A model generated the notes under the pieces. The model was not told the origin of the DNA. It saw only the letters and a list, made by a program, of their open reading frames with translations, and made no database searches. A program made the translations under genes and the position numbers. Below are positions 12,779 to 23,400 of a DNA stretch of 64,000 bases, piece after piece; position 1 is the first letter of the stretch; each line of letters starts with the position of its first letter. The stretch spans positions 496,001 to 560,000 of the forward strand of contig NC_059539.1 of the NCBI RefSeq assembly GCF_905220415.1. The letters run 5' to 3'. This DNA comes from Colias croceus. Taxonomy: Eukaryota; Arthropoda; Insecta; Lepidoptera; Pieridae.

Positions 12779-12884
12779 TGGCGTCGAACGCAGGCGCGAA
12801 AAAGCGCGCGCAAAATCGATACGGTGCGTTTGAAATTCAAGCAGTCCGCGCCGCGCCGGGCTACCGCGAGCTCGCCTCGCGGCC
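12779..12884 (+). promoter_or_regulatory. GC/CpG-rich 5' leader and probable promoter of the CUB gene
   Basis: About 105 bp that stand out from AT-rich surroundings with many CpG dinucleotides (GCGCGAAAAAGCGCGCGC, GTCCGCGCCGCGCCGGGC). They end directly at the ATG at 12,885, which has a good context (CGGCCATGTGG). This is typical of a 5' untranslated exon and core promoter. No TATA box was identified and the transcription start is not fixed. Confidence 0.5.
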
Positions 12885-12963
12885 ATGTGGGCGCGCGCCT
12901 TTCTCTCCGTGCTGACCGCCGTCGTCGCTATAAACCTTGGAAATGCCGAGAAAAGCAAATTCT
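12885..12963 (+). CDS. First coding exon of a secreted/membrane CUB-domain protein (signal peptide)
   Basis: ATG at 12,885 opens 26 codons, MWARAFLSVLTAVVAI followed by NLGNAEKSKF. This is a classic signal peptide with a hydrophobic core (FLSVLTAVVAI) and a likely cleavage site after NA. The exon ends with a single T of a split codon at a strong donor, T|GTAAGTCATT (12,964). The phase-1 end fits the exon at 62,865-63,088, which begins with the remaining two bases AT and would complete a Tyr codon. I therefore infer it is exon 1 of the CUB gene with an intron of 49,901 bp. The exon itself is well supported. The link to the distant exon is inference, and undetected exons could lie between them. 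Confidence 0.6.
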
Positions 12964-14540
12964 GTAAGTCATTTCACATACACACCCACGCACTCATAAC
13001 TATTTACTCATATTTCCACCGTAAAAGCTGCTAGTAGTACCGGCATCTGAGAGCGCCCTCTCGCGGCTTACGCTCAAGAAAACGACGAAGAATTCGCGGC
13101 TATTACGCTTAATGGGACTCCATTTTGCGACAGTCTTGGATTATAATTGATTAGTTATTGCTATTAGGGAATGGTTTTGCTACACGTAGGTTTGTACTTA
13201 AATAAGTATATTGTATAAATATGATACAGTAATTGTGTAGACGTTTAAGCTATTAGGGATATTACACACTGCTTATACGTGATGTAGAGCCATATTTAAC
13301 TGGCCCTTGACCTCAAATAGATATGAAATGGTTTTCACGTTATATTTAGGTCAAACTACAATAACAATTACACACGTAACGTACAATTTAACAAACATGC
13401 TATTATTAAAAGTTCTTTTAGTTTTATAATTTTGCATTATATACAATCAAGATCATGGAGCGTGGCATAGTATAGCAAGTATTTTAGCGTTAAATAGTTT
13501 AACCGCCACTTTTTAAAAATCTATATTCCAAACTTGCCTTTGACCTATGCAGCTTGTTGCTCTTTCGCGCAAAAACTACTGGACACATTTGTAGAAAATT
13601 TAACAACATTAAGAAAATTAACAACCTCAAGAAACCTACTTAATATAATTTTCCTCGCAAAGCGAGCACTTAAATAAAATATAAAGTTAAAGTCGTAGCA
13701 GCGCCTTAATAAATAGGTCATTTAGGATTTCCGTAGAACTTGTAGCGGCTCTACGCCTCTACGTCTTCGTAGCCAGTGTGTCAAGAGTAGTGAAGATGAC
13801 GTGGAGTAATTGAATTCTGTGCGGTTTTTATTTTTCATTATACGCTTTATTTTTTACTCTTTTCTAGTCCACAAAGTTGGGAGTTATGTATAGTATTGGA
13901 GTAATAACTACACAGGTTTTAAAAGGGTATAATGGAAGCTAGATAAGTTTAGAATGCATATTGGGAAAAGTAATATTGAATAATATTCAAAAATTTATTT
14001 CATGCTAAATAGCTTAACTGATTTTGATTAAATAACATTGATTTTCGATTGAGAGTTAAAAGTTATATGGTATGAAGGATTCCTTATAATGTCTCTTTAA
14101 TTTGAAAGAAACTGAGCCAGGTAGCTAGGTAGATCTTTTGATATGAATAACTTTATTAGGCATAGTTGGCTTTACGCTATCTCCTTAGGTATTGGATTGA
14201 AATCCCGCCAATAAATATGTTTGGTTTGTTAGTAACTTGAACGTATTTAAAAGATAATTATATTACTGTATTGTAAATTGAATATTTCAACTACGAATTA
14301 AACATTAAAACTGAATTTATAATTATTTAAAAGTTTTCGATATTTCCCAAACTAATGTTTAAATAGGTCGGTCATGAAAGGTTTAACTCAAATTTGTTAG
14401 TAAAGTTGACTTTTAAGTATATGTATGTCCACTATCAATCAATTTGCTTTTAACTTTATGTTAAAGTTTAGAAATAATATTATCCTTATTATTGCACACC
14501 CATCATTACTAAATAATGTTATTATTTAATTTATTCGTTA
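12964..14540. other. Start of the inferred giant intron; no gene seen
   Basis: AT-rich sequence following the donor at 12,964. A GC-richer patch at about 13,040-13,120 has no recognisable motif. No exon is supported. Confidence 0.45.
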
Positions 14541-14549
14541 AATGTTTGT

Positions 14550-14900
14550 TTATCTCGATAGGCTCGATCCGCTGTTAGTGCGGAGAGACGTTGCGTCTCT
14601 CTGTATACTGTACAGAATCTACTATGGGGAGTGCACTGAGGAATTGTTCCACCTTTTACCAGCCACACAGTTCCACCACCGGACCACACGCCGTAAAAAC
14701 CAGTTCCATCCGCACCATCTGGATGGTTGGCGCTCCACCATTGTCCGCTTCACCCGCAACTTCCTTCCGCGTACGGTGAAACTGCGGAACGATCTGCAAC
14801 CTGCGGTGTTCCCGAACAACTAAGACATTGGGGCCAAGAATGGGCCCATGGGAATTGGGCTTATTTGTCCATTAAAGGCCGGCAAAGCACCTGTAACTGT
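14550..14900 (+). mobile_element. Decayed LINE C-terminal fragment
   Basis: The plus-strand frame reads RRDVASLCILYRIYYGECTE, then FHHRTTRRKNQFHPHHLDGW and RNFLPRTVKLRNDL before stopping. It aligns residue by residue with the C-terminal part of the element at 7548-8237, so it belongs to the same non-LTR family. The 3' untranslated motif AAAGGCCGGCAAAGCACCTG also matches. It is shorter, more diverged and without a visible poly-A tail, so older. Confidence 0.65.
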
Positions 14901-15003
14901 AACACAATTATACGAAAAATGCCGCGGGCTCTAGCTAGTTAAATATACGTAATTGACGATTTAAAAAGAATCTCGTCAAGGGAAATTTTACAATTTATAT
15001 TCT

Positions 15004-15171
15004 ACTAGCTTACTTCTGTTGGCCTTAGCGTGATGTAATACAGCCTTCCTCGTAAATGAGCTAGGTATCTAACACTAAAAAAAATTTTCAAATCGGACCA
15101 GTAGTTCCCGAGATTAGCGCGTTTAAACAAACAAACAAACAACCTCTTCAGCTTTATAATATTAGTATAGA
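15004..15171 (-). repeat. Lepidopteran interspersed repeat copy
   Basis: Inverted copy of the family at 5876-6060. It starts ACTAGCTTACTTCTGTTGGC and ends GCTTTATAATATTAGTATAG. It is somewhat diverged at its tail. Confidence 0.7.
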
Positions 15172-15417
15172 TTAAATACAGGCAAAATCAGGAAGAGAAG
15201 CTAGTGCTATCTAGTGTTATACTGAAAGTAATAAAGTCACATTAAAAGCTCGCATCTTTATAGAGTATGTGACATAATTCGTTTGAAATTAGATCACAGC
15301 CTAGTTCAGCGTGAATGGAAATCGATTTTACGTTACGTGTTATAGTTATAGCATATTGCCCTGGCTTCGTATGCTTTGATATTAAATTAAACAAAAATAA
15401 AGTTTGGTCATCATCAC

Positions 15418-15423
15418 TTTATT
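15418..15423 (-). terminator. Polyadenylation signal candidate AATAAA
   Basis: AATAAA on the minus strand, about 257 bases downstream of the stop of the exon at 15,680-15,861. It supports that exon being the 3' end of a minus-strand gene. Confidence 0.4.
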
Positions 15424-15679
15424 GAAAACACACAATATAATAGGAGATATATATCTAAAGGAAAACCTTATATTATTCGTATTATTATAAAAACAATGAA
15501 AAAATTATATGAGAAGTACATTTAATTAAGTATTCATAAATACATTCAACACGTAATTAAATAAATAACGTCATATACATAAGTAAGTACCCTTCAAAAT
15601 ATTTGAACATTAAAAATGGTTATTCATTCTTTAATTTAGATAATCTACAACAACTCTTTTTAGCATAAATTTCTTTTTC

Positions 15680-15861
15680 TCAACTATTACTAAAGTACTT
15701 ATTCAATTTCTGCCACCCTTCAGACAGTTTGGTAGTGATCTTGTCGACAGGGCCGGGCCCTCCACAGTGCCGTGGGGGCCCCGCTAGGAGCAACGTTTCT
15801 CCGGGATTTAGTTTTATAAGTTTATCTGTATGTACATGTCCACCTGATGACAGACTGGAAC
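15680..15861 (-). CDS. Probable last exon of maltase-like gene A
   Basis: Minus strand. The acceptor TTACAG precedes 15,861 and an open frame of 59 residues runs to TGA at 15,680-15,682. The composition is clearly richer in GC than the flanks. The peptide includes HVHTDKLIKLNPGETLLLAG, then PPRHCGGPGPVDKITTKL and a C-terminal KYFSNS. The core LNPGETLLLAG corresponds to the ends of maltase C (ITLSAGEAIVL) and maltase B (VTLQAGEALVL). This is the only other candidate 3' exon downstream of gene A. A phase-1 join from 20,450 (GGAG|GTTC) would fit, but that donor is weak. Its tail is about 30 residues longer than those of B and C. The retrotransposon at 16,500-19,980 would lie in the intron. It could instead belong to an unseen gene. 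Confidence 0.45.
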
Positions 15862-16138
15862 CTGTAATTATAGGAGGAATTAATAGATAAATAAATTACG
15901 TATGCATACAAATAAATGTACTCATCTATATACCTATTGCAAAAAAATGCATATAAGTAGGCATTTTTTATAATATCTATACTTAATAATTAAGTTATAA
16001 AAAGTAAAAATTTGTTCTGAAACTTTTCTTCTTCTGAAAATTTCGTAGAAAATAAGTAGGTTTGTTTTTTAGTTATTATATAATATTACGTAGGTACTAG
16101 TTTTTTTTACACCAAATTAAATAAAAACTCTAAAAAGA

Positions 16139-16302
16139 CGTGTGGCACTCGGGGACTGCCGCGGTAAAGCTATTGCATAGCATGCCTTCAAGCTACACCT
16201 CCGAGCCCGTCGGAGTGGGGAGCGTGAGGTTTTTTCGTTACGGAATTTCTCGATTCGGTCCCCGCGCTCAAGGCCCGCGATAGAAGCTATGCGATAGCTT
16301 AA
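16139..16302. mobile_element. GC-rich short element with AAGCTATYGCATAGC inverted ends
   Basis: About 160 bp, sharply GC-richer than its flanks. It contains AAAGCTATTGCATAGC near 16,167 and the inverted counterpart GAAGCTATGCGATAGCTT near 16,283, followed by an A-run on the plus strand. It has no open frame of note. It may be a SINE or a MITE, since the A-run favours a SINE and the inverted ends a MITE. I do not recognise the family with certainty. Confidence 0.45.
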
Positions 16303-16744
16303 AAAAAAATAACATGAAAACAGAAAAAAAATGTTAAACTTTTAAATTAATTGGCATTTAGACGGCCACTCTTGCTTTAACATTCACGGCACTCAGATTG
16401 TGGTATACCTTTTAGGTTATTTTCCCTGATAAATGTTTTAGATTCACGATAACGCGAAGATAAAGTTGAACCGGAAAAACCTTTTAACCATGAAGTTCAA
16501 AAGGGCTATTCAAAACAAACTCAAACTCAAACATTCATTTATTCAATTAGACTACTATTTAGTAGCACTTTCGAATCGTCATTACATAATTATTTTAACA
16601 TTTACCACCGATTCGGAAAGCAGTGATCTATGGAGAAGAATCGGCAAGAAACTCCATAGTTGCTCTTTTAAAATCATGTAAATATTACAATATATGAAAC
16701 TTATATCTAACTACATAATATGCCAATGAACTGTCTTGTGGTTT

Positions 16745-18697
16745 TTACGCGACAACCCTCCATGGGTTTTTATCGTCCATATATTCCTGAATACTGTAGT
16801 ACGCTCTCTGAACTAATACATTTTTTATATAAGTTTTAAATTTAGAACTACTAAACTCTTTAATATTGTGAGGAATTCTATTGTAAAAGCGTATACCTTG
16901 ACCCATAAATGAATTTTTAACTTTAGCTAATCGGAAAAATGGCATTTCAATTCTATTCTTGTTCCTTGTGCCATAATCGTGTCTATCTCCTACTCTTGTG
17001 TGTAAGTCGGAGCTTTTGTGTACATGCAAAATATTATTAAATATATACTGTGATGGTACAGTAAGGATACCAGTATTCTTAAAATGATCTCTTAGTGAAT
17101 CCCGAGCACGTAAATTATATATAGAGCGAATGGCTCTTTTCTGTAAGATAAATATAGTTTCTATATCTGCAGCCCTGCCCCACAGTAGAATTCCATAGGA
17201 CATAATGCTATGAAAGTAGCTGAAATAAACCAGTCTAGCCGTATCTTCATCGGTGAGTTGCCTTATTTTTCGGACTGCATATGCAGCTGAACTGAGCTTA
17301 CCTGCAGCGGTGTTGACATGGGCTCCCCACTGTAGTTTCTCGTCCAATGTTAACCCTAGAAATACAGTAGACTCAGTAGGATGCAATACCTCCCCGTTCA
17401 AGGTAATATCTCTGTTCAACTTTTTTACGTTAGGAAGTAGAAATTCAACACAAGTGGTTTTTTTGGCATTTAATAATAAATTATTGGCATTAAACCATTC
17501 AGATATGTGTAAAAGAGCACTGTTCACTTCGTCAACATTTGGGTCATGCCTATCCACATTAAAAATTAATGAGGTATCATCTGCAAACAGAACTATTTCA
17601 CACCTATCCTGCAAATAATAGGAAAGATCATTGATATATACCAAGAACAAGAAGGGACCTAAAATTGACCCCTGTGGAACACCAATGTTAATTGACGCAC
17701 CGCTAGAACGTTCTCCATTAACAACTACAGTCTGTATCCTATCATGCAGGTATGACGCTATGAGGTTCTGTGCTTTTCCTTTAATTCCATAGTGATTAAG
17801 TTTACGTAACAAAGTACAATGTTCAACGCAGTCAAATGCCTTGGAGAGGTCACAAAATATCCCCAGAGCATTTTTTGAGTTTTCCCATGCTTTATATATA
17901 TGTGTTAGAAGTGCAACCCCAGCATCTGTGGTTGAGCGCCCCTTTGTGAAACCAAACTGTTTGGTGTGCAGTAAATCATTAGATGCAAAATGACTACTCA
18001 GTTGGTTTAATATTAACTTCTCGAATACCTTACTTAATGTTGGTAAAATAGAGATAGGTCTATAATTGTTACAGTCTTCTTGATCGCCCTTCTTAAATAG
18101 AGGTATAACTTTACTAAGCTTTAGTAAATTAGGAAATGTACCATAGTCACAACACTTATTAAATATAAAAGCTAAATTTTTCGCAATATTTTCTATGATA
18201 TTATTAACTAAATTTACGGACATTCCCCAAAGATCACAAGTATTTTTTAGATTAAGCGTCTTAAAGGCAGTAACAATATCACTAGCAGTTACGTGTCGTA
18301 ATTCAAATAATGTACTGCACCCCGCAACATGGTCCCTCAAAAAGGTTTCTGCAAGTGCTGAAGACGAATTTAAACTATTAGTAATAGTAACAGGGACACT
18401 ACTGAAGAATTCTTCAAAAGCAAGAGCAACATCAGCACTTTTGTCAATAACCCTGTCATTATTTACAAGTTTTATAGTATTACTTGATTTGCTTTTACCC
18501 ATTTCACCATTAATAATAGACCAAACTGTTTTAACTTTATTATCCGATTCGCGTATTTTATCTCTGATATACAATCGCTTCGCAGTAAAACAAACAATTT
18601 TAAAAGTTTTTGAGTAATTTCTAACATAACTAAGAAAAGATGGGTCTTTATTATATTGCTTCATACCATATAACTCATAAAGAACGATCCTACACCT
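16745..18697 (-). pseudogene. LINE reverse transcriptase domain (ORF2, C-terminal segment)
   Basis: The open segment encodes a non-LTR reverse transcriptase. Motifs in order: VIPLFKKGDQEDCNNYRPIS, then the KQFGFTKGRSTTDA fingers, then GIFCDLSKAFDCVEHCTLL, then GVPQGSILGPFLFLVYINDL, and the catalytic FADDTS box. A C-terminal tail follows with WGAHVNTAAGKLSSAAYAVR. The upstream frame is PFSKWATPSIHRCRIVLYEL and continues the endonuclease ORF after a one-base shift near 18,698-18,725. The ATG at 18,664 is therefore an internal Met, not a true start. Confidence 0.85.
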
Positions 18698-18722
18698 ATG
18701 TATGCTAGGTGTCGCCCATTTA

Positions 18723-19613
18723 CTAAATGGTAATATTTAAAGATTTAACTTTAAATATTTTTTCAAATTCATTATGAACTAAATTGAAAAGATTTTTAAA
18801 CATTTCACAAGGATTATTATTACAGGATTGATCATTCAGTACGGGCAGGTTTTTATTAATATTATCTCTAAATTTATTAATGCCTTTTTTACTTATAGGC
18901 CTAACATTAATTCTATTAAATTCAGGTAAGCAATCCCATTCAAAAACTACTTTCTGGCCACAGTGATCCGAAGTGAGTGTATTGAGAATATTTTTCTCTA
19001 AACAGAAGCAGTCGCAGTATATATTATCAATACAGGTTGCAGAAGTAGGTGTAATTCGTGTGGGTTCATTAAAAAGTTTATACAGATTAAATGACTGAAA
19101 CAAATTAACAATTCGTGTAGCCGTTTGTGTTTGTAAAAGTATATCAATATTAAAATCACCACATACTATAACTTTTTTTTTACTCCTACTTAAACGCTTT
19201 AATATTTCTTCCATGACTGTCTCAAACATATTATAGTCACTGGAAGGGGGTCTATAAACGCAAACAATAATGTAACGCTCCAGTTCAACACAGGACAGTT
19301 CAATGGTCCGTTCTACAGAAAGACTAACAATGTCAGTTCGTTCTTTACATTTTACACTATTGTGTACAAAAATAAGAGAACCTCCATGAATAGCATATGT
19401 CCTGAAGTATATACTTTTTAATGTATAATTATCAATATTTATTACCAACTGACATTGTTTAAGCCAATGTTCTGTTACACAAAAAACCTTAATTCTATTA
19501 TGATTTAAAAATAATTCTATTTCTAATAATTTGCTAGCCAAGCCTTGAATGTTTTGATGTACAATAGAAAAAGTCTGCTTAGCTGTTGTCTTATATACTA
19601 GTTTAAATCTAGC
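18723..19613 (-). pseudogene. LINE AP endonuclease domain (ORF2, N-terminal segment)
   Basis: An exonuclease/endonuclease/phosphatase-type endonuclease: IVHQNIQGLASKLLEIELF at the start, TEHWLK, VYRPPSSDYN, the GDFNIDILL metal-site motif and TSDHCGQKVVF near the end. There is no ATG before the HQNIQGL motif in this frame, so the ORF continues from the upstream segment (19,598-19,975) after a frameshift. It stops at 18,723, just short of the reverse transcriptase frame. Confidence 0.85.
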
Positions 19614-19975
19614 TTAGGGCTAGATTTTCTGTCAACACAAGGTTGGTGTATATAATTATTATTACTACTACATAAAATTATAGTAGATCCAGGGTCTGAT
19701 AACAAACATGTACCAGACTGGTTAATATTATATGCTATTAACATAGCAAGTTCTCGCTTATATCTAGATGGCAGATACACTGTATTCTTTGTCAAAGTAA
19801 AAGATTTAATACACAAATTAATGTCAAAGTAAAGAAATGCATCACGATGATGATTTGTTACATTATACAATTTTAAATTCATATTATGAATTAATCTATT
19901 TTGTTCTTGTGTCAAACCAGGTAGGTACGGCAATGTACACAACATACATTTAGTCTGACTACTAATTTCCAACAT
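19614..19975 (-). pseudogene. LINE upstream ORF segment
   Basis: An open frame from an ATG at 19,975 (MLEISSQTKCMLCTLPYLPG) that stops at 19,598 and overlaps the endonuclease frame out of phase. It contains two CxxC-like cysteines at the start and LPSRYKRELAMLIAYNIN. It probably was the N-terminal part of ORF2 or a short ORF1. I do not recognise a domain. Confidence 0.5.
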
Positions 19976-20252
19976 TTTTTGAAAAAATATTTATATTGAA
20001 ACATAAAGGACTAACGAAACAATGCCTTTGCCGAATTTTTATTCGTTTACATTTGGACGTTTAACTATTTGTAAAGGCAATTTGTTGAACAAAAGTTTAA
20101 ACATGTGTTAATTAAGGTTTTACGGTTTTTAACTATTGAAATTGATATTCAAAAGTATTACTTAGTTGTATTTACATAAATGGACGCCAATACAACAATT
20201 GTACGTCACGTAAGGATGAAATATGCATCGTAATGATATATATTTATAGAAT

Positions 20253-20433
20253 ACTAGAGGTCCGCCCCGGCTTCGCCCGTGGTACATATTTCGCAATAAA
20301 AGGTAGCCTATGTCCTTTCTCGGGTATCAAAATATCTCCATACCAAATTTCATGCAAACTGGTTCAGTAGTTTAGGCGTGATTGAGTAACAGACAGACAG
20401 AGTTACTTTCGCATTTATAATATTAGTATGGAT
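20253..20433 (-). repeat. Interspersed repeat abutting the last coding sequence of gene A
   Basis: Inverted repeat of the type ending ...GGACCTCTAGT (plus strand ACTAGAGGTCCGCCCCGGCT). It runs to TTATAATATTAGTATGGAT at 20,433. Its outer end, read on the minus strand as ATCCATACTAATATTATAA, runs directly out of the maltase-like frame of exon 20,450-20,603 and provides an in-frame TAA at 20,415-20,417. Confidence 0.7.
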
Positions 20434-20449
20434 GGAGTATATACAGAAC

Positions 20450-23400
20450 CTCCAGAACTTGCAGCAACAGTCATTTCAGCAGCTACACCTGGTATTTTCG
20501 ACAGCTGGACATCATTTGCTTTTCTACCAAGATTTGAAGTGACCAATAGTGATCCAGATCCTCCCCATCTTAATATTGCGAGGGCATCATCGAATCGTTT
20601 TATCTAGAAAACTATTTTATTTGTAATGTTTTAAATAGAAATATTATAAATGAGCCTAAAATACAATATTGATATTATGAAGAAATTTTATACTGTGGAA
20701 TAAGCACATTTTTTGAGTATACATGCTTACTTTTAATTCTGAATATTTTTTTCCTGTATCTCAATTGAGTATTTGTTTGGTTTATTAAATAGAATATCAG
20801 ACACAAAAAAAAATCTTACTTCAACATGAGGTCCAAACGCAGGAGATTTCCTCATAGCAGTTGCAACTCTCACTACTCCAACATGACTGAGATCATTAGC
20901 AAATTCAGATTTAGCATTGGCATATCTATAATTTGGTGCCAACGGCAGCCACGGTTCACCACTTGTAAATCCTGCTGTATTAGAATCGTCCCAAGGAAAT
21001 GGTGCCAATGATGGGTGGGGTTGAGTTGGCCAGCATTGGTCAACTGTGGCCCATTCTAGGATAGTGTCAGCTGCTCCCAGCTCATCTCCTTGCTGGATAA
21101 TGGTCGATCCGGGCAGGATGAGGGCAATTAGGTTTATTGCGTCAACTAATTCACTGCCGTAGCGTGTTGTGATGCGACTCTCTTGTCTAGCGCTGGTCTG
21201 TTGACGTTTATAATAATTTGTTATGGTTGTGTATAAATGTACATATATATATATAAAACTCAAAGGTGACTGATATAGTGATCTATCAACGCACAGCCCA
21301 AACCACTGGACGTATCGGGTTGAAATTTGGCATGCAGGTAGATGTCATAACGTAGGCGTCCCCTGAGAAAGGATTTTAGAAAATTCATCCCCTAAAGGGG
21401 TAAAATAGGGGATGAAAACTTATACCATGAAAATTTATCTTTTCCACGCAAGCGAAGCTGCGGGCAACAGCTAGTTAACAATATAAAGGGTAAACGAGAA
21501 ACGAGAAAAGTGTAAGACGACCTATTTTAAAATTATTTTACCGTTGGCGATTAGCCTACATCGGTACCGAATTACGTAAACTTTATTTATTTTGGGGTAG
21601 GAAGCAGGACAAGTGGCTAATCGAAAAAAAAAATGTGTGCGTGTACTAGTGTACACACGTAAGAAGTGAAACTTCTTTATGACCTTTTTTTTTCAAAAGA
21701 AATTACTACTTATATGCAACTTTACAGAAATACGTCGAATCACGCGTGGTAGGGATAAGAAAAAGATGGCGCGTAACGAAAAAATGATCCTACACTAAAT
21801 TTTTTTCCAACCCCGATAAAGAAGTTTCACTTCAATAATTTGAATAATAATGAAATGAGACTATTATTAGGTATAAATTCCAATATTTGTACGAGTGGAA
21901 AGTTTCACGAAATAAAATAAAATTAATTTACTCAATAAGTGTAATAAAATATTTTTTTAGTACATTAATGAAAATGTATCGATTAAGGCGTTGTATAGAA
22001 GTACTACTATATACTACTTTCACAAAAAACATAGTATTATATACCTAAGTAGGTACCTCATCATATTAAGATAAATTATCTATTTTCATCATATTAAGAT
22101 AAATTGTCTATTTTTATAGTAGAAATACATACAAAAGCACAAACAAATTCAATATCATGAACCAATAAATTCCACTATTACCAGCACATGGCTTCATAAA
22201 TTGAAGAGTATATGAAACCAGAATCTTAACTTACACTCGGTGTACCAATTTACGTAGCAGACCCATATTTCGGGCTTAGGTTAGATTAAAACTGACAAGG
22301 ACAACTCACTAGCCACGTGGGGGTCATATCTTGTGGACAGAACAACAGACTAGCGTGTAAAGCGAGGGCCAAATCTGGTGTGCTCCTCTGCGATCCAGTT
22401 AGGGCTTTACTTATAACACCATTTGTGTCCCCGAAGTAGTTTGCTGAAACGTCGAGCGCAGTCTCCACTAATATTATCCTAGAATAAACAACGGTTAGTC
22501 GTATAGATACGAACGGATTTGATAATTATTCAGTATGAAATCATTGACCGTGAACCGTGCATTTAAAATGAGTGATTGGCATGTTATCATGGAATTATCG
22601 GTTATTTACTCAACCTCAGCTGACCTTGCTTGTTTTAATTGTGTTTTGGTGTAGGATTATGTATCTGGTTACAACTACGAAGTACTACTTTGATGCGGCG
22701 TTGAAAAATAAAGGCTAGGGAATGTTTGGACACTTTAGAGTACCTAGATTTTGCGGGCGCTTTTGGAAAATATTTTCACCTTCTATCAATTTTACCTTCA
22801 GTGAAATTCTACTTGTAATTATATCATGTATCTTACGGGGATAAGAGTACTCTCAGTACAGTCGTAAGCTTAGCAGCTTTCGACCTAAATCTTTTGTGTA
22901 TTTTTCTCCTTGTTATAATTTGAAGTTATGGCTGTAGGGTATTTCACATTTCGGAGTACATTTATATGATGTTGGATTAGTAATTTTCTCTTATTTTGCT
23001 GCTTTTTATCTTTTCCTTAGAATTTAACTTGTCTTCTCTAAATGTTATATTTCTAATATTATGATGAAGTTGTAAAAGAAATATATCAACATTATTTGTT
23101 ATTTTATTCTCTTAAGATAATTGTTCTGAGTTACAACAAGATGTGACTTAAATATCTGTGTATATCTTACGGGTTCTCCATATTTGCCGCTCTAGCACAA
23201 CTCGCTGCGGATGTCGATATTTTCTTTACAATCTGGATTCCACATTCATAATCCAAATAATAATCTGGAGTTATAATGAAACCTGCCACTCCTTTCTGGA
23301 TCCAAGAACATTGAACAGCTTTCAAAGCTTCAATAAGACCTTCAGAACAGAGATTAAGAATAGTCTCATTATATTTTGATGCCCAGAATGCGTTTCTATC

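Larger units (their letters stand above)
16500..19980 (-). mobile_element. Nearly full-length CR1/Jockey-type non-LTR retrotransposon, frameshifted
   Basis: Minus-strand element with an upstream ORF (19,598-19,975), an AP endonuclease domain (18,723-19,613), a reverse transcriptase (16,745-18,664) and a 3' untranslated region. It ends in short TTTGAG-type repeats rather than a long poly-A tail (plus strand CAAACTCAAACTCAAAC near 16,520). A repeat-type tail of this kind is characteristic of CR1-like elements. At least two single-base frame changes separate the three open segments, so the copy is inactive. It sits within the inferred last intron of maltase gene A, in the same orientation. A 3'-only copy of the same family is at 24,993-25,212. 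Confidence 0.85.

Noticed and set aside
18664..18664. ATG at 18,664 as the true start of the reverse transcriptase
   Set aside because: The same frame reads through PFSKWATPSIHRCR upstream, continuing the endonuclease ORF after a frameshift, so this Met is internal.
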